Assembly (NCBI RefSeq): GCF_024346355.1
Contig: NZ_JAGQCU010000001.1
Span: forward strand, 310,001 to 374,000
DNA from: Cyanobium sp. ATX 6A2
GTDB taxonomy: Bacteria; Cyanobacteriota; Cyanobacteriia; PCC-6307; Cyanobiaceae
Direction of reading: 5' to 3'
Length of the DNA: 64,000 nt
Of this stretch, positions 8,603 to 20,229 are shown one piece after another. How positions within the stretch are numbered: position 1 is the stretch's first letter; each line of letters starts with the position of its first letter. The notes under the pieces were generated by a model. The model ran no database searches. It had not been told where the DNA came from and was given only the letters and a program-made list of their open reading frames with translations. Both the position numbers and the translations under genes were made by a program.

Positions 8603-9898
8603 TCAGCCCATGCTGACGGCCGGCAGCAGGGGCGAGGGTTGCTGCAGGGCGGGCGGCGGCAGCCAGCGACCATCCCGCAGCACCAGGCGGCGGGGACTGC
8701 GGGCCAGCAGGTCGGTCCAGCTGCCGGCGGCCAGCAGCACCAGATCCGCAGGACCGCCCTCGCGCACCAGGCCGTCCCACTCCAGCCCCAGCAGCCGCGC
8801 CGGGGCGGTGGTCAACGGGGCCAGCCCCTGACGCTGGGCCGGCCAGAGGTGGCTGGTGAGCGGCACCAGGCGCAGCAGTTCGATCGGGTCGAAATCGCCA
8901 CCCGGATACCAGGGGTCCTGCACGTTGTCGCCGCCCACGGCCACCAGCACCCCAGCCCGCTGCAGGCTGCGGATCGGTGCCTGCACCCGCAGCCGCGGGG
9001 TGCGCTCGGGCCGCCGGCCGAGCAGCCACAGATTGGTGAGCGGCAGCGCCACCACGGCGATCCCGAGGGCGGCCAGCTGCTCCGCCAGCCGCTCCAGCCG
9101 CCGCGTTCCCAGCAGGGCCACGCTGGCGGCATGGCTGCAGGTGATCGGCACGCCGCAGCGCCGTTCGGCGGCCACCGCCGCCACCAGGGACACGCCGCGG
9201 CCGGGCTGGTCGTCGGCCTCATCCACGTGCAGGTCCAGCCCCGTGCCGAGGCGCTCGGCCAGCCCCAGCAGGGCCCCCAGGGCGTCGCGATCGGAGCGCA
9301 GGCGCCCGTAGGGCGGCCCCAGCACACCCCCCAGCCAGCCACCGCGATCGGCCACCCAACGCGCCAGCTCCTCCCCCTCGGCGCTGCTCCAGTGGGCCAG
9401 AGGCACCAGGGCCACCAGCTGCAGCTCCACCCGGCCGGCCCAGCGCCGGCGCAGCTCCAGCAGCGCCTCCCAGCTGGGGCGGGTGGCCGGTCCGCCGCTG
9501 TCGATGTGGCTGCGGATGGCGCGCAGGCCATGGCGCCAGGCCCGCTCCAGGGCCCGCTCCCCCCGCTCCAGCACCTGCTCGGCGGTGCGCTGGTCGCTCT
9601 CGCGGCGGTTGCTGGCCATGGCCCCGGCGATGGTGCCCTCCGGGTTGGGGAAGGCGGCGGCGGTGAAGCACTTGTCGAGGTGGGCGTGGGGCTCCACCAG
9701 GGGCGTGAGGGCCAGGGGCAGCGACCCGGCGGCGGACTCGGCAGCAGCCAGGGGCCGCAGCATCGTGATCCGGCCCTGGCGCTGCTCCAGCTCGATCGCC
9801 ACCAGCCCGTCGCCAGCGCCCACCGGCAGGCCGCTGAGCCGGGGATCCACAAGGGCTCGCGGCAGACGCAGGCGGAGGCGCTCGGGGGCCTCCGTCAC
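8603..9898 (-). CDS. CodA-like amidohydrolase (cytosine deaminase family)
   Basis: 431 residues. The metal ligands and active-site segments of the cytosine/isoguanine/creatinine deaminase branch are present in order: PHAHLDKCF (HxH), RSHIDSGG, LHVDEADD, TCSHAAS and VGGDNVQDPWYPGGDFDPIE with the catalytic Asp. Substrate is unknown; CodA homologs in cyanobacteria are often annotated simply as amidohydrolases. It overlaps the upstream small secreted-protein gene by 4 bases (ATGA) and is followed closely by the FAD oxidase, so the three are probably co-transcribed. Confidence 0.85.
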   Translation of the reverse strand: MTEAPERLRLRLPRALVDPRLSGLPVGAGDGLVAIELEQRQGRITMLRPLAAAESAAGSLPLALTPLVEPHAHLDKCFTAAAFPNPEGTIAGAMASNRRESDQRTAEQVLERGERALERAWRHGLRAIRSHIDSGGPATRPSWEALLELRRRWAGRVELQLVALVPLAHWSSAEGEELARWVADRGGWLGGVLGPPYGRLRSDRDALGALLGLAERLGTGLDLHVDEADDQPGRGVSLVAAVAAERRCGVPITCSHAASVALLGTRRLERLAEQLAALGIAVVALPLTNLWLLGRRPERTPRLRVQAPIRSLQRAGVLVAVGGDNVQDPWYPGGDFDPIELLRLVPLTSHLWPAQRQGLAPLTTAPARLLGLEWDGLVREGGPADLVLLAAGSWTDLLARSPRRLVLRDGRWLPPPALQQPSPLLPAVSMG

Positions 9899-10305
9899 GG
9901 CTGCTCATCGTCGAGGCTGGCCTGCACGATCACAAACCGGCCCGCCACGCCCAGCACGGTGGCGCGGAAGCGGGGCACCTGCCAGATCAGTACTTGCTGC
10001 CCGCCCACGTCACTGCGATACACACTCAACAGCCCCAGGTTCCAGCGTCGGGTCTGGCGGCTCACCAGGGCCCCGAGGGCCACGTTCTGGGCCTGCACCA
10101 GTTCGCTGCAGTTGGGCACTGCCAGGCGCAACAGGGGCGGCAGCGCGTCGCCCTCACACAGCAGACGGTCGAGCTCATCCACCAGGTGGGTGGCGGCAAA
10201 GCGCTCGTAGGCCGCCGGCGAGGGGTTGCTCGCCCCCAGCCCCGCCGCCGCCAGAGCGGCCAGCAGCAGCCCACCAAGCCAGGAACCGCGGAGGGCAGGG
10301 GCCAA
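9895..10305 (-). CDS. DUF4359-like small secreted protein
   Basis: 136 residues with a hydrophobic N-terminal segment (LGGLLLAALAAAGLGA), then NPSPAAYERFAATHLVDEL, two Cys (LLCEGD, NCSEL) and a C-terminal part ending in GRFVIVQASLDDEQP. The NPSPxAYxxFA segment recalls the cyanobacterial DUF4359 family, whose role is unknown. First gene of the minus-strand cluster with the amidohydrolase and FAD oxidase. Family name from memory, moderate certainty. Confidence 0.7.
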   Translation of the reverse strand: MAPALRGSWLGGLLLAALAAAGLGASNPSPAAYERFAATHLVDELDRLLCEGDALPPLLRLAVPNCSELVQAQNVALGALVSRQTRRWNLGLLSVYRSDVGGQQVLIWQVPRFRATVLGVAGRFVIVQASLDDEQP

Positions 10306-10349
10306 GCGGGAGCAGCAGCCGGACGCATTGGTACATTGGCACCCACCAC

Positions 10350-10423
10350 GGCGGGCGTCGCCAAGTGGTTAAGGCAGCGGCTTGTGGCGCCGCTATTCGG
10401 GGGTTCGAATCCCCTCGCTCGCC
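10350..10423 (+). tRNA. tRNA-His, anticodon GTG
   Basis: Acceptor GCGGGCG pairs with CGCTCGC, with an extra G at position -1 (10350) opposite C73, the hallmark of tRNA-His. The anticodon loop contains TTGTGGC giving GTG; the T arm is GGGGG-TTCGAAT-CCCCT. Confidence 0.96.
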
Positions 10424-10429
10424 CTACTC

Positions 10430-11482
10430 TCAGGCCAATAAGGCCTCCAGCAGCTCCTCGCCCCCGTGGCGCACCGGATCGCTGCAGGGCAGCCCGATGA
10501 GCTCGGCGGTGGCGGCCAGCGCGGCGGCAGCGGCGGCGGCATCCAGCTGGGCGGTGTTCAGCGCCACGGCCCGAACCCGCGGACGCAAGCCGTCGGCCCG
10601 GCCGAGGGCCGCCAGGCTCTCGGCCGCCGCGATCAGCTCGTGCAGCGGGGGGATGGGCACCTGCGGCATCCCCTTGAGGTGGCGCTGACCGGCCCGATGC
10701 ACCAGCAGCAGGTGGGTGGGCTGGCTGCCGCGCAGCAGCGGCAGGGTGGCGCTGGAGCCGGGATGGGCCAGCGAGCCCTGGCCCTCCACCAGCAGCAGGC
10801 CGTCGGGCCCCAGACCCTCACCCGCCTTCAGCACCGCCGCCTCCACCGCGCCGGCGGCGTAGTCGACCCGCACCGCATCGAGGGCCACACCGGCGCCGCT
10901 GATCAGGATGCCGGCCTGACCGGTGCCCACGAAGCGGGCCGCCACACCCCGCCGCCGGGCCGCGGCCTCCAGCTCCAGACAGGCGCTCATCTTGCCCACG
11001 GCCATGTCGCTGCCCACCGCCAGCAACCGCTGGCAGGGGAGGGCCGAGGCGCGGCCGCTGGCCACCTCCAGACCCGGCGGTTCGTGGCGCAGATCCCAGA
11101 TCCAGGCCGGATCACGCCGCAGTGCCGCCAGTTCCGGATCGTCGCCGATGCGGCTGTGCAGCCCGCAGGCCACGCTCAGGCCGGCCGCCAGCGCCGCCGC
11201 CAGATCGGCACGCACCGCCGGCCCCAGCCGCCCGCCCGAGGGGGCCAGGCCCACCACCGCCACCTCGGGCTCGAAGGCGAGCGCCGCCGCCAGCGAGGCC
11301 ACCACCGGCACGGGCCGGTCGATGCCGGTGACCTCCAGCAGCGGGCGGCCGGCGTGGGCCGGATCCACCACGGCCACGATCGGGCCGGGGCGGTAGCGCA
11401 GCAGGGCCAGACCGGTCTTGCCGGAGAGGTCGGCCAGGCCGCCGTGCAGCAGCACCACCAACCGCTGATCGGGACTCAGCAT
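10430..11482 (-). CDS. DUF1611 protein, DgcN-like (putative D-glutamate N-acetyltransferase)
   Basis: 350 residues. The N-terminal Rossmann-like half ends in GLAPSGGRL, and the C-terminal half carries the P-loop-like LAVGSDMAVGKMSACLELE, the FVGTGQAGILISGAGV segment and LLLVEGQGSLAHPG, all typical of DUF1611. A member of this family (DgcN) acetylates D-Glu in marine bacteria and is encoded next to DgcA. Here it overlaps the dipeptide-epimerase-like gene upstream by 7 bases, the same pairing. The enzymatic assignment is inferred from family and neighbour. Confidence 0.75.
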   Translation of the reverse strand: MLSPDQRLVVLLHGGLADLSGKTGLALLRYRPGPIVAVVDPAHAGRPLLEVTGIDRPVPVVASLAAALAFEPEVAVVGLAPSGGRLGPAVRADLAAALAAGLSVACGLHSRIGDDPELAALRRDPAWIWDLRHEPPGLEVASGRASALPCQRLLAVGSDMAVGKMSACLELEAAARRRGVAARFVGTGQAGILISGAGVALDAVRVDYAAGAVEAAVLKAGEGLGPDGLLLVEGQGSLAHPGSSATLPLLRGSQPTHLLLVHRAGQRHLKGMPQVPIPPLHELIAAAESLAALGRADGLRPRVRAVALNTAQLDAAAAAAALAATAELIGLPCSDPVRHGGEELLEALLA

Positions 11483-12588
11483 GAATCGCCCCGCCGCAGC
11501 TTCGCCTCCATCTCAGGACGCAGCATGATTCCCACGCCCGGAGCGTTGGCCGGCAGCAGCGTGTCGCCGCGCAGCTCCCCTCCGCTGAAGGGATCGTCCA
11601 CCAGGTTGAGGTGGCTGTCGAGATCGGGCCAGCGCACCAGCGGCAGCAGCTGGGCGGCGGCGCCGTTGAGCAGGCCGCCGTCGGAGTAACAGCCCAGCAT
11701 CACCCCCAGCCCCAGCCGGCGGGCCGTGCGCGCCATCAGCAGTGCCTCAGCCAAACCGCCGCTCTTGAGCAACTTGATGTTGATGCCGTCCACGTGGGGG
11801 GCCAGGCGCAGCAGATCCTGCAGATCCCAGCAGCTCTCATCGGCCACCAGGGGCATGGGGCACTGGGGCTTGAGGGCAGCGAAGCCGGCGAGATCGCGAT
11901 GGGGATCGGCCAGCGGCGCCAGCGGCTGCTCCAGCAGCACCACCCCGGCCCGCTGCAGGGGGTCAAACATGGCGCGGGCGGCGGCCAGATCCCAGCCGCC
12001 GTTGGCATCCACCTGCAGCTCGCAGGGGGCGCCTGTGCTCTGGCGGCGGCGTTCGATCGCCACGGCCACCGCCTCCAGCAATTGGCGATCGTGGTCGATG
12101 CCGTCGGGACTGCCCAGCTTGAGCTTGATCCGGGTGGCCGGCAGCTGGGCCCACCAGCGCTCGAGCCGCGCCAGCACCGCCGCGGGCTCCCCCAGCCCGA
12201 GGGTGACGCTGGTGGCGACACAGGCCCCCGCATCCAGGCCCCAGAGCCGGTGCAGCGGCTGCCCCAGCCGCTTGCCCCACCAGTCGTGCAGCGCCAGATC
12301 CAGGCCGCAGCGGGCCGGCGGCGAGAGCTCCGCCAGCAGCGGCTCCAGGGCCTGAAGCGGTTGGGGCTGCAGCTCCTCCAGTTGCGGAAACACCGACTCC
12401 AGCTCCACCGCCACGGCGTCGGTCTCGAACCGGCGATGGCCTGTGTCCAGGCCGCCGGTCTCGCCGAAGCCGGTGATCCCCCCATGCTCCAGCTGCACGA
12501 GCAGGTGCTCCACAGCCGCAGTGGTGCCGCGGCTGATCGCCAGGGGCACGGCCTTGGTGAGGGCAAAGCGTTGCAAGCGGCAGCGCAT
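11476..12588 (-). CDS. Enolase-superfamily dipeptide epimerase, DgcA-like
   Basis: 370 residues of the muconate-lactonizing/Ala-Glu epimerase group. IKLKLG supplies the KxK acid/base pair, DANGGW, EQPL and ADES the metal ligands, and [11 protein letters not shown] the opposite-face Lys. Such enzymes epimerise L-Ala-D/L-Glu in murein recycling, or process N-acetyl-glutamate in the Dgc pathway. ATG 12588 was chosen because earlier starts add only low-complexity sequence reading into the miaB promoter; it leaves 73 bases to the divergent miaB start. Confidence 0.85.
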   Translation of the reverse strand: MRCRLQRFALTKAVPLAISRGTTAAVEHLLVQLEHGGITGFGETGGLDTGHRRFETDAVAVELESVFPQLEELQPQPLQALEPLLAELSPPARCGLDLALHDWWGKRLGQPLHRLWGLDAGACVATSVTLGLGEPAAVLARLERWWAQLPATRIKLKLGSPDGIDHDRQLLEAVAVAIERRRQSTGAPCELQVDANGGWDLAAARAMFDPLQRAGVVLLEQPLAPLADPHRDLAGFAALKPQCPMPLVADESCWDLQDLLRLAPHVDGINIKLLKSGGLAEALLMARTARRLGLGVMLGCYSDGGLLNGAAAQLLPLVRWPDLDSHLNLVDDPFSGGELRGDTLLPANAPGVGIMLRPEMEAKLRRGDSC

Positions 12589-12661
12589 CGGGTCGGCGGC
12601 CCCAGGCCAACGGTGTGGCCCGCTCACGCTGGCATGGATGCGGGCACCGTCCGCAGCCGTG

Positions 12662-14104
12662 ATGGCCGAAACTGGGGCGATGACGGCCACCATCCCTGCA
12701 GCACCCGGCACCGCCCCGGGTTCAGTCCCCACCTCCGCCCCCACGCTTCCCTCAGCGGCCGGGCGCGGCAGCTACTGGATCACCACCTTCGGCTGCCAGA
12801 TGAACAAGGCCGATTCCGAGCGCATGGCCGGAATCCTCGAAGCGATGGGCTACTGGCCCGGCGTCGACGAACACAGCGCCGATTTGGTGCTCTACAACAC
12901 CTGCACGATCCGCGACAACGCGGAACAGAAGGTGTACAGCTATGTCGGGCGCCAGGCCCAGCGCAAGCGCAGCAACCCCCATCTCACCCTGGTGGTGGCG
13001 GGCTGCGTGGCCCAGCAGGAGGGGGAATCGCTGCTGCGGCGCGTGCCCGAGCTGGATCTGGTGATGGGGCCCCAGCACGCCAACCGCCTCGACACCCTGC
13101 TGGCCCAGGTGGAGCAGGGCCAGCAGGTGGTGGCCACCGGGGAGCACCACATCCTCGAGGACATCACCACGGCCCGCCGCGACAGCTCGGTGTGCGGCTG
13201 GGTGAATGTGATCTACGGCTGCAACGAGCGCTGCACCTACTGCGTGGTGCCCTCAGTGCGGGGCCAGGAGCAGAGCCGGCTGCCCGAGGCGATCAGGCTG
13301 GAGATGGAGGGGCTGGCGGCCCGCGGCTTCAAGGAAATCACCCTGCTGGGCCAGAACATCGACGCCTACGGCCGTGACCTGCCCGGCATCACCCCCGAGG
13401 GCCGCCGAGCCCACACCCTCACCGACCTGCTCCATCTCGTGCACGACGTGGCGGGGATCGAGCGGATCCGCTTCGCTACCAGCCACCCGCGCTACTTCAC
13501 CGAGCGCCTGATCGACGCCTGCGCCGCGCTGCCCAAGCTGTGCGAGCACTTCCACATCCCCTTCCAGAGCGGCGACGACGCCGTGCTCAGGGCGATGGCC
13601 CGCGGCTACACGGTGGATCGCTACCGCCGCATCGTGGCGCGCATCCGCGAGCGCATGCCCGATGCCGCCATCAGCGCCGATGTGATCGTGGCCTTCCCGG
13701 GCGAAACCGACGCCCAGTACCGCCGCACCCTCGATCTGATCGAAGAGCTCGGCTTCGATGCGGTGAACACCGCCGCCTACTCGCCGCGGCCCAACACACC
13801 GGCGGCCGACTGGCCCGATCAACTCCCCGAAGCGGTGAAGGTGGAGCGCCTGCGGGAGCTCAATGCCCTGGTGGAAGCCAAGGCCAGGGAGCGCAGCGCC
13901 CGCTACGCCGGCCGCCTCGAGCAGATCCTGGTGGAGGGCAACAACCCCAAGGATCCGGCACAGGTGATGGGCCGCACCCGCACCAACCGGCTCACGTTCT
14001 TCCCCGGCCGGCGAAGCGATGGCACGGCGATCCTGCCGGGCGAGCTGGTGGACGTGCGGATCGGGGAGGTGCGCGCCTTCTCCCTGAGCGGCACACTGGC
14101 CTGA
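12662..14104 (+). CDS. miaB: tRNA-2-methylthio-N6-isopentenyladenosine37 synthase MiaB
   Basis: Radical SAM methylthiotransferase that adds sulfur and methyl to i6A37 of tRNAs reading UNN codons. In order: the N-terminal UPF0004 domain with [28 protein letters not shown] and VVAGCVAQQ (three Cys of the second cluster); the radical SAM motif [17 protein letters not shown]; and a C-terminal TRAM domain ending LSGTLA. 480 residues. ATG 12680 is an alternative start. Divergent from the dgcA-like gene. Confidence 0.95.
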   Translation: MAETGAMTATIPAAPGTAPGSVPTSAPTLPSAAGRGSYWITTFGCQMNKADSERMAGILEAMGYWPGVDEHSADLVLYNTCTIRDNAEQKVYSYVGRQAQRKRSNPHLTLVVAGCVAQQEGESLLRRVPELDLVMGPQHANRLDTLLAQVEQGQQVVATGEHHILEDITTARRDSSVCGWVNVIYGCNERCTYCVVPSVRGQEQSRLPEAIRLEMEGLAARGFKEITLLGQNIDAYGRDLPGITPEGRRAHTLTDLLHLVHDVAGIERIRFATSHPRYFTERLIDACAALPKLCEHFHIPFQSGDDAVLRAMARGYTVDRYRRIVARIRERMPDAAISADVIVAFPGETDAQYRRTLDLIEELGFDAVNTAAYSPRPNTPAADWPDQLPEAVKVERLRELNALVEAKARERSARYAGRLEQILVEGNNPKDPAQVMGRTRTNRLTFFPGRRSDGTAILPGELVDVRIGEVRAFSLSGTLA

Positions 14105-14173
14105 GTTCCAGCCCAGCGCTGTGGCGGCAGCAACCGTCTGCAGCGCCTGTGGACTGCATTTCCCAGCCCGCCG

Positions 14174-15346
14174 ATGCCTCCTGCCGCCAGCTCCGCTGTG
14201 ACCGATCCCACGCCGGTTTGCGCCGCTCCGGTTCACGTCGGCCTGGTCTTCGGCGGGGCCTCGGGCGAGCACGCCATCTCGATCCGCTCGGCCGCCACCG
14301 TGCACCGGGGGCTGCGGCAGGCAAAGAATGCCCAGCGCTACCTGGTGCACTGCTTCTACATCGACCCGGCGGGCCGCTGGTGGGGCCCGCAGCTGGCTGA
14401 TGCGGTGCTGGCCCAGGGCATCCCGGCCAGCGCCGAGCAGCTTGAGCAGGCCCTTGGCCAGCCCACAGCCCCTCCGGCGGCGCCCGGCTTCCGCGGCTTT
14501 CCCGCCGGCGCCCTGGAGATGGACGTGTGGTTTCCGGTGCTGCACGGCCCCAACGGTGAGGACGGCACCATCCAGGGCCTGTTCAGCCTGATGCAGGTGC
14601 CGTTCGTGGGCTCCGGCGTGCTGGGCTCTGCGGTGGGCATGGACAAGCAGGCCATGAAGGCCGCCTTCGCCGCCGCCGGCCTGCCCCAGGTGCCCTACGC
14701 CTGCGTCCATGCCAGCGAACTTCAGGCGGAACCGGAGGGTGAACCGCTCGCCCTGCTCGATCGCCTGGAGCGGCAGCTGGGCTACCCCTGCTTCGTCAAG
14801 CCGGCCAACCTGGGCTCCTCGGTGGGCATCAGCAAGGCCACCGACCGCGCCGGACTGCTGGCGGGGCTGCACGAGGCCGCCGCCCTTGATCCCCGGATCG
14901 TGGTGGAGCAGGGCGTGACGGCCCGGGAGCTGGAGTGCGCGGTGAAGGGTGGCAGCGGCCGGCCGCTGCAGGCCTCGGTGCTGGGCGAGATCCGCTTCGA
15001 CGCCGACTGGTACGACTACGAGACCAAGTACAGCGAAGGCCGCAGCCACACGCTGATCCCGGCGCCGGTGCCCGAGGCGGTTGCCCAGCGCGCCCGGGCC
15101 ATGGCCATCCAGGCCTGCGCGGCGGCGAACACCCAGGGGCTGACGCGGGTGGATTTCTTCTACGACGAAGCCAGTGGTGAGCTCTGGCTGAATGAGATCA
15201 ACACCCTGCCGGGTTTCACCAGCCAGAGCATGTATCCGATGCTGTGGCAGGCCAGCGGTGTTGCACTCGATGCGCTGGTGCACGAACTGGTGCAGTCGGC
15301 GGGAGAATGCCGCCATTCCCTGCTCGCCGGAGGCCTGGGGCAATGA
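14174..15346 (+). CDS. ddl: D-alanine-D-alanine ligase
   Basis: ATP-grasp ligase making D-Ala-D-Ala for peptidoglycan. The protein has [18 protein letters not shown], the [13 protein letters not shown] loop, [16 protein letters not shown], the central ELECAV and the catalytic [18 protein letters not shown]. 390 residues, typical of cyanobacterial Ddl. Its stop overlaps the next start (ATGA at 15343), beginning a ddl - small protein - ftsQ - ftsZ order that resembles the classical division and cell-wall cluster. Confidence 0.95.
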   Translation: MPPAASSAVTDPTPVCAAPVHVGLVFGGASGEHAISIRSAATVHRGLRQAKNAQRYLVHCFYIDPAGRWWGPQLADAVLAQGIPASAEQLEQALGQPTAPPAAPGFRGFPAGALEMDVWFPVLHGPNGEDGTIQGLFSLMQVPFVGSGVLGSAVGMDKQAMKAAFAAAGLPQVPYACVHASELQAEPEGEPLALLDRLERQLGYPCFVKPANLGSSVGISKATDRAGLLAGLHEAAALDPRIVVEQGVTARELECAVKGGSGRPLQASVLGEIRFDADWYDYETKYSEGRSHTLIPAPVPEAVAQRARAMAIQACAAANTQGLTRVDFFYDEASGELWLNEINTLPGFTSQSMYPMLWQASGVALDALVHELVQSAGECRHSLLAGGLGQ

Positions 15347-15753
15347 GTCACGGACTGCTGTGGCTGCCGCTGCTGCTGGTGTTCGTGTTGCTCGTGGCCC
15401 TGGGCTGGCTGGAGCGGCGGCGGCAGCAATTGTTTCGGGAGTGGGCCGAAGGCTCCGAGCTGGCCAAGCTCGACGGCTGCGGAGCGGCACGTCTGGTGGA
15501 TGGGGTGCTGAGTTGGAGCCGCTTCGAGGCCGGCCAGCTGCAGCTCGAAGACAGCTTCATGATCAAGCAGCTGGAGCTGGTGGAGCTGCTCGCCCTGGGC
15601 TCCGGTGAAGCCCCCCTCACCGAGGAGGCCCAGGGCAGCTGCCGGCTGCGCCTGGTGGGTGGCGGTGAGCAGAAGGATCTGGCCTTCGCCGATGCCGAGC
15701 GGGCCCGGCGCTGGATGGGCGAGCTGATGTCCCGCTCCCGCTGCGAGCTGTGA
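15343..15753 (+). CDS. Small membrane-anchored protein between ddl and ftsQ
   Basis: 136 residues: an N-terminal transmembrane segment ([19 protein letters not shown]), then a positively charged stretch ([11 protein letters not shown]) and a soluble domain with [13 protein letters not shown] and a C-terminal RCEL. No known domain recognised. It overlaps ddl by ATGA and ftsQ by GTGA, so translation of all three is likely coupled. The position suggests an envelope or division role, which is inference only. Confidence 0.75.
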   Translation: MSHGLLWLPLLLVFVLLVALGWLERRRQQLFREWAEGSELAKLDGCGAARLVDGVLSWSRFEAGQLQLEDSFMIKQLELVELLALGSGEAPLTEEAQGSCRLRLVGGGEQKDLAFADAERARRWMGELMSRSRCEL

Positions 15754-16565
15754 GCCAGGCCCGCCCCTTGCCCCCGGGAGTGGAGCGCCGGCGGGAGCTG
15801 CGCCTGCAGCGCCGCAACGAGCGCCTGCGCAACGCCTGGCAGATGCTGGTGCTGCTGGGCCTGAGCGCCGGCCTCGGCACCCTGCTTCTGCGCCAGGGCT
15901 GGACCCTGAGCAGCGCCGAGCAGGTGGAGGTGGAAGGCAGCCACCACATCGACCGCGAGCAGGTGATCAACGCCGCCGGGCTGAACTTCCCCCAGCCCCT
16001 GCTCAGCCTGGAGCCACGGCGCCTGGAGGCGGAGCTGCAGGACACCCTGCCGGTGATGGAGGTGCGGGTGAGCCGCTGGATGGCCCCGCCACGGCTGCGG
16101 GTGGAGCTGGTGGACCGGGAACCCGTGGCCCGGGCCCAGCGGCTCGGGCCCAAGGGCCTTGAGCAGGGCTACGTGGATCGCCAGGGGTACTGGATGAGTG
16201 CCCGTCAGGTGCAGGGCCTGGCGGGCGCCGCCAGCGAGGGGCCGCTGGTGCTGGGCTGGCGAGAGCACCACCGGCCCAGCCTCACCCTGATGCTGCAGGC
16301 CAGTGAGCGGCTCAGCGCCGACCTGCGCCAGATCCGCTTCGAGCCCAACGGTGCGCTCTCGGTGCAGAGCGCCCGTCTGGGCGAGGTGCACCTGGGCCCC
16401 GGCGACAACCGGCTGCCCCGCCGGCTGGAGGTGCTCAACCACCTGATCGAAACCCTGCCCCCCCATCTCCAGGGCAAGACACTGCAGGCGATCGACCTCA
16501 CGGAACCGGAGCAGCCGGAACTGGCCTTGAAACAGCCGCCCAGAACGGCCGCCGCCAGCCCGTGA
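15750..16565 (+). CDS. ftsQ: Cell division protein FtsQ
   Basis: 271 residues. A basic cytoplasmic N-terminus, one transmembrane segment (AWQMLVLLGLSAGLGTLLL, about residues 29-47), then a POTRA domain (AEQVEVEGSHHIDREQVINA) and the beta domain with VRVSRWMAPPRLRVELVDRE. FtsQ links early and late divisome proteins. The GTG start overlaps the preceding stop by GTGA. ftsZ follows after 118 bases. Confidence 0.88.
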   Translation: MSQARPLPPGVERRRELRLQRRNERLRNAWQMLVLLGLSAGLGTLLLRQGWTLSSAEQVEVEGSHHIDREQVINAAGLNFPQPLLSLEPRRLEAELQDTLPVMEVRVSRWMAPPRLRVELVDREPVARAQRLGPKGLEQGYVDRQGYWMSARQVQGLAGAASEGPLVLGWREHHRPSLTLMLQASERLSADLRQIRFEPNGALSVQSARLGEVHLGPGDNRLPRRLEVLNHLIETLPPHLQGKTLQAIDLTEPEQPELALKQPPRTAAASP

Positions 16566-16683
16566 TCAAACCCTGATCGAGCCGGAATCAGTCGCTGTAA
16601 TGTGCGCACACGAGCAGCAGCCCCCCAGAAAGCCGGTAATCGTGTGAAACTTCCCCGATTCCGCCGAACAGGCGCTCGACAGC

Positions 16684-17919
16684 ATGCACGGGCAGGTCAA
16701 CGGGCAGGGGCAGTTCAACCAGACCAGCCTCGAGGTGGACGCCCCTATGGGAGCTGAACTCCCCTCCGCCAACGGAGATTCCCCCCACTCCACCGTCATG
16801 ACCTCCAGCCCAGCCCAGAACCTCGGCATCGTCCCCAGCCAATCGGCTCGGATCGAGGTGATCGGCGTGGGCGGTGGCGGCAGCAATGCGGTGAACCGGA
16901 TGATCGCCTCCGATCTCCAGGGTGTGGGGTATCGGGTGCTCAACACCGACGCCCAGGCCCTGCTGCAATCGGCCGCCCAGCACCGCACGCAGCTGGGCCA
17001 GATGCTCACCCGCGGCCTCGGGGCAGGGGGCAACCCGGTGATCGGCCAGAAGGCCGCCGAGGAATCCCGCAGCGAACTGCAGGAATCACTCCAGGGTGCC
17101 GATCTGGTGTTCATTGCCGCCGGCATGGGCGGCGGCACCGGCACCGGCGCGGCGCCGATTGTGGCTGAGGTGGCCAAGGAGGTGGGCGCCCTCACCGTGG
17201 GGATCGTCACCAAGCCGTTCGGCTTCGAGGGCCGCAAGCGCCAGCGCCAGGCGGAAGAGGGCATCGCCCGCCTCGCTGAGCATGTGGACACGCTGATCGT
17301 GATCCCCAACGATCGCCTGCGCGATGCCATCGCCGGAGCTCCCCTGAACGAGGCCTTCCGCGCCGCCGACGACGTGCTGCGCATGGGCGTGAAGGGCATC
17401 AGCGACATCATCGTGCGCCCCGGCCTGGTGAACGTGGACTTCGCCGATGTGCGCTCGGTGATGTCCGATGCCGGCACGGCCCTGCTGGGCATCGGTGTGG
17501 GCTCCGGCCGCAGCCGCGCCAGCGAGGCCGCCCAGGCGGCCATGACCAGCCCCCTGCTGGAGTCGGCCCGCATCGACGGCTCCACAGGGGTGGTGATCAA
17601 CATCAGCGGCGGCAAGGACATGACCCTTGAAGACATGACCACCGCCTCGGAAGTGATCTACGACGTGGTGGATCCCGACGCCAACATCATCGTGGGCGCC
17701 GTTGTGGACGAACGCCTCGAAGGTGAGATCCATGTCACCGTGATTGCCACCGGTTTCGACAGCGGTGCTCCCTACCGCCATGAGCGGCCGGCGATGAGCT
17801 TCAACGACGCCAATCTGCTCGGCGGCGGCACTCCGGCTCCCCAACAGCGCGAAGACCGTGGTGCCATGATTCCGCCGTTTCTGCTCAACCGGCAGGCCCG
17901 TCAGTCAAGCGAGAGCTGA
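16684..17919 (+). CDS. ftsZ: Cell division GTPase FtsZ
   Basis: Tubulin-like GTPase that polymerises at mid-cell. Clear motifs: [24 protein letters not shown], the tubulin signature [17 protein letters not shown], and [11 protein letters not shown] for the T7 loop. The C-terminal peptide reads [10 protein letters not shown], near the usual docking peptide. ATG 16684 gives a long variable N-terminal tail of about 55 residues; starts at 16747 or 16798 are possible. Last gene of the ddl-ftsQ-ftsZ group; the SRP RNA is encoded on the other strand right after it. Confidence 0.96.
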   Translation: MHGQVNGQGQFNQTSLEVDAPMGAELPSANGDSPHSTVMTSSPAQNLGIVPSQSARIEVIGVGGGGSNAVNRMIASDLQGVGYRVLNTDAQALLQSAAQHRTQLGQMLTRGLGAGGNPVIGQKAAEESRSELQESLQGADLVFIAAGMGGGTGTGAAPIVAEVAKEVGALTVGIVTKPFGFEGRKRQRQAEEGIARLAEHVDTLIVIPNDRLRDAIAGAPLNEAFRAADDVLRMGVKGISDIIVRPGLVNVDFADVRSVMSDAGTALLGIGVGSGRSRASEAAQAAMTSPLLESARIDGSTGVVINISGGKDMTLEDMTTASEVIYDVVDPDANIIVGAVVDERLEGEIHVTVIATGFDSGAPYRHERPAMSFNDANLLGGGTPAPQQREDRGAMIPPFLLNRQARQSSES

Positions 17920-17956
17920 GAGGCAAGCGAGAGCTGAGCGGAACCGTTTCAAGAGG

Positions 17957-18053
17957 GTGACCCGGAGTCCACGCCTGCTCTGAGCATCCCGTGTGGCTGC
18001 TACCTTCCGGTCCTGACCAGGTTTGGGCGTCAAGGCCGCGTGGGTCCGAGTCG
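17957..18053 (-). ncRNA. ffs: Signal recognition particle RNA (small, 4.5S-like)
   Basis: The minus strand contains CTGGTCAGGACCGGAAGGTA followed by GCAGCC, the universally conserved SRP RNA apical domain with the GGAA tetraloop. Flanking segments pair (CCACGC with GCGTGG) to form the long stem, giving an RNA of roughly 95 bases. The ends were set from the stem and may be off by a few bases. It lies between the convergent end of ftsZ and the start of panB. Confidence 0.93.
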
Positions 18054-18091
18054 AGTCGATGCTAGCAATGCATCCTCTCTGAGCCTTCGCC

Positions 18092-18931
<840 letters not shown>

Positions 18932-20229
18932 GCGCCAGGCCGGCCGGATCGGCCAGCCGCCAGCGGCCGCCCTCCTCCAGCAGCAACCCCTCCTCCAGCC
19001 AGGGCTCCAGGCGGCGGCGCAGCTCCGCGAGGGCCTGGGCGGCCTCGGCCGCCGGCCACCCCGCCGCCGCCAGCAGGGCCGGCAGGCGCACCCCCTCGCG
19101 GCGGCGCAGGCCCACCATCAGGCGCTCATCCAGCGGCAGGCCGGGGCGGGGCGGAGCAGGGACGGCCGGGGCAGAGGGGGGCGAGGCGAGGCTGTGCTCC
19201 AGCCAGGCGGCATAGGCCTCCCGGGTGCGCGGCCGGGCCTGGCGCTCCCCCCAGGGGGCAGCGGTGGCGCCCATGCCGAAGCCCCACCAGCCGGCGCCAC
19301 TCCAGTACACACGGTTGTGGCGCGAGGCGTGACCGGGCCGGGCGTAGTTGGAGATCTCGTAGTGGCCGTAGCCCGCCGCCGTGAGCTCAGCCCAGGTGAG
19401 GTCCATGAGGTCGGCGGCCAGGTCGCTGTCGGGCAGCTCCAGCTGGCCGCGCTCCAGGCGCCGGGCAAACACCGTGCCCGGCTCGATCGTGAGGTCGTAC
19501 ACCGAGAGGTGCGGGGCACCGGTGGCGATCGCCCGGCGCAGCTGCCGGCGCCAGCCGGCCCGGTCCTGGCCCGGCGCCGCCTGGATCAGATCCAGGCTCC
19601 AGCTGGCCAGCGCGCCGCGGCCACGGGCCTGCTCCAGCCAGCGGGCCGCCTGCTCCAGGTCTTCCCCGCGGTGGCGCCGCCCCAGGGCCGCCAGCACGGT
19701 GTCGTCAAAGCTCTGGCCACCCAGGCTGACGCGGTTGATTCCGGCGGCCAGGTAACCGGCCAGGCGGGCCTGATCGAAACTGGCCGGATCCAGCTCCAGG
19801 CTGATCTCGGCGCCGGGGGCCAGGCCGAAGCGGGCGCGCAGCGCCCCCAGAAGCTGGCCCACCTGGGCGGGGGTGAGCAGGGAGGGGGTGCCGCCGCCCA
19901 GGTACACCGTGCTCAGGGGCGGACCGGCGGGGGAGGCGGCGATCTCGCGCTGCAGCAGCCCCAGGTAGGCCGTGATCGAGCTGGCTCCTGGCGCGCCCGC
20001 CTCACCGGTGGCCCGATCACCCAGGGGCACCACCGGAAAGTCGCAGTAGAAGCAGCGCCGGTGGCAGAAGGGGATGTGCAGGTAGGCGCTGCGCGGGGGG
20101 CGGGGGCGCGGTGGTTCGGGGCGCGTTGTGTGTGCGAACACGATCAAGTGCGGTTACCCCCGCCGGCCAAGTGCCCGGGTTTCAGGCATGCTGCCTGCCT
20201 GAGCGGACGACACACCAGAGGCAGCGTCA

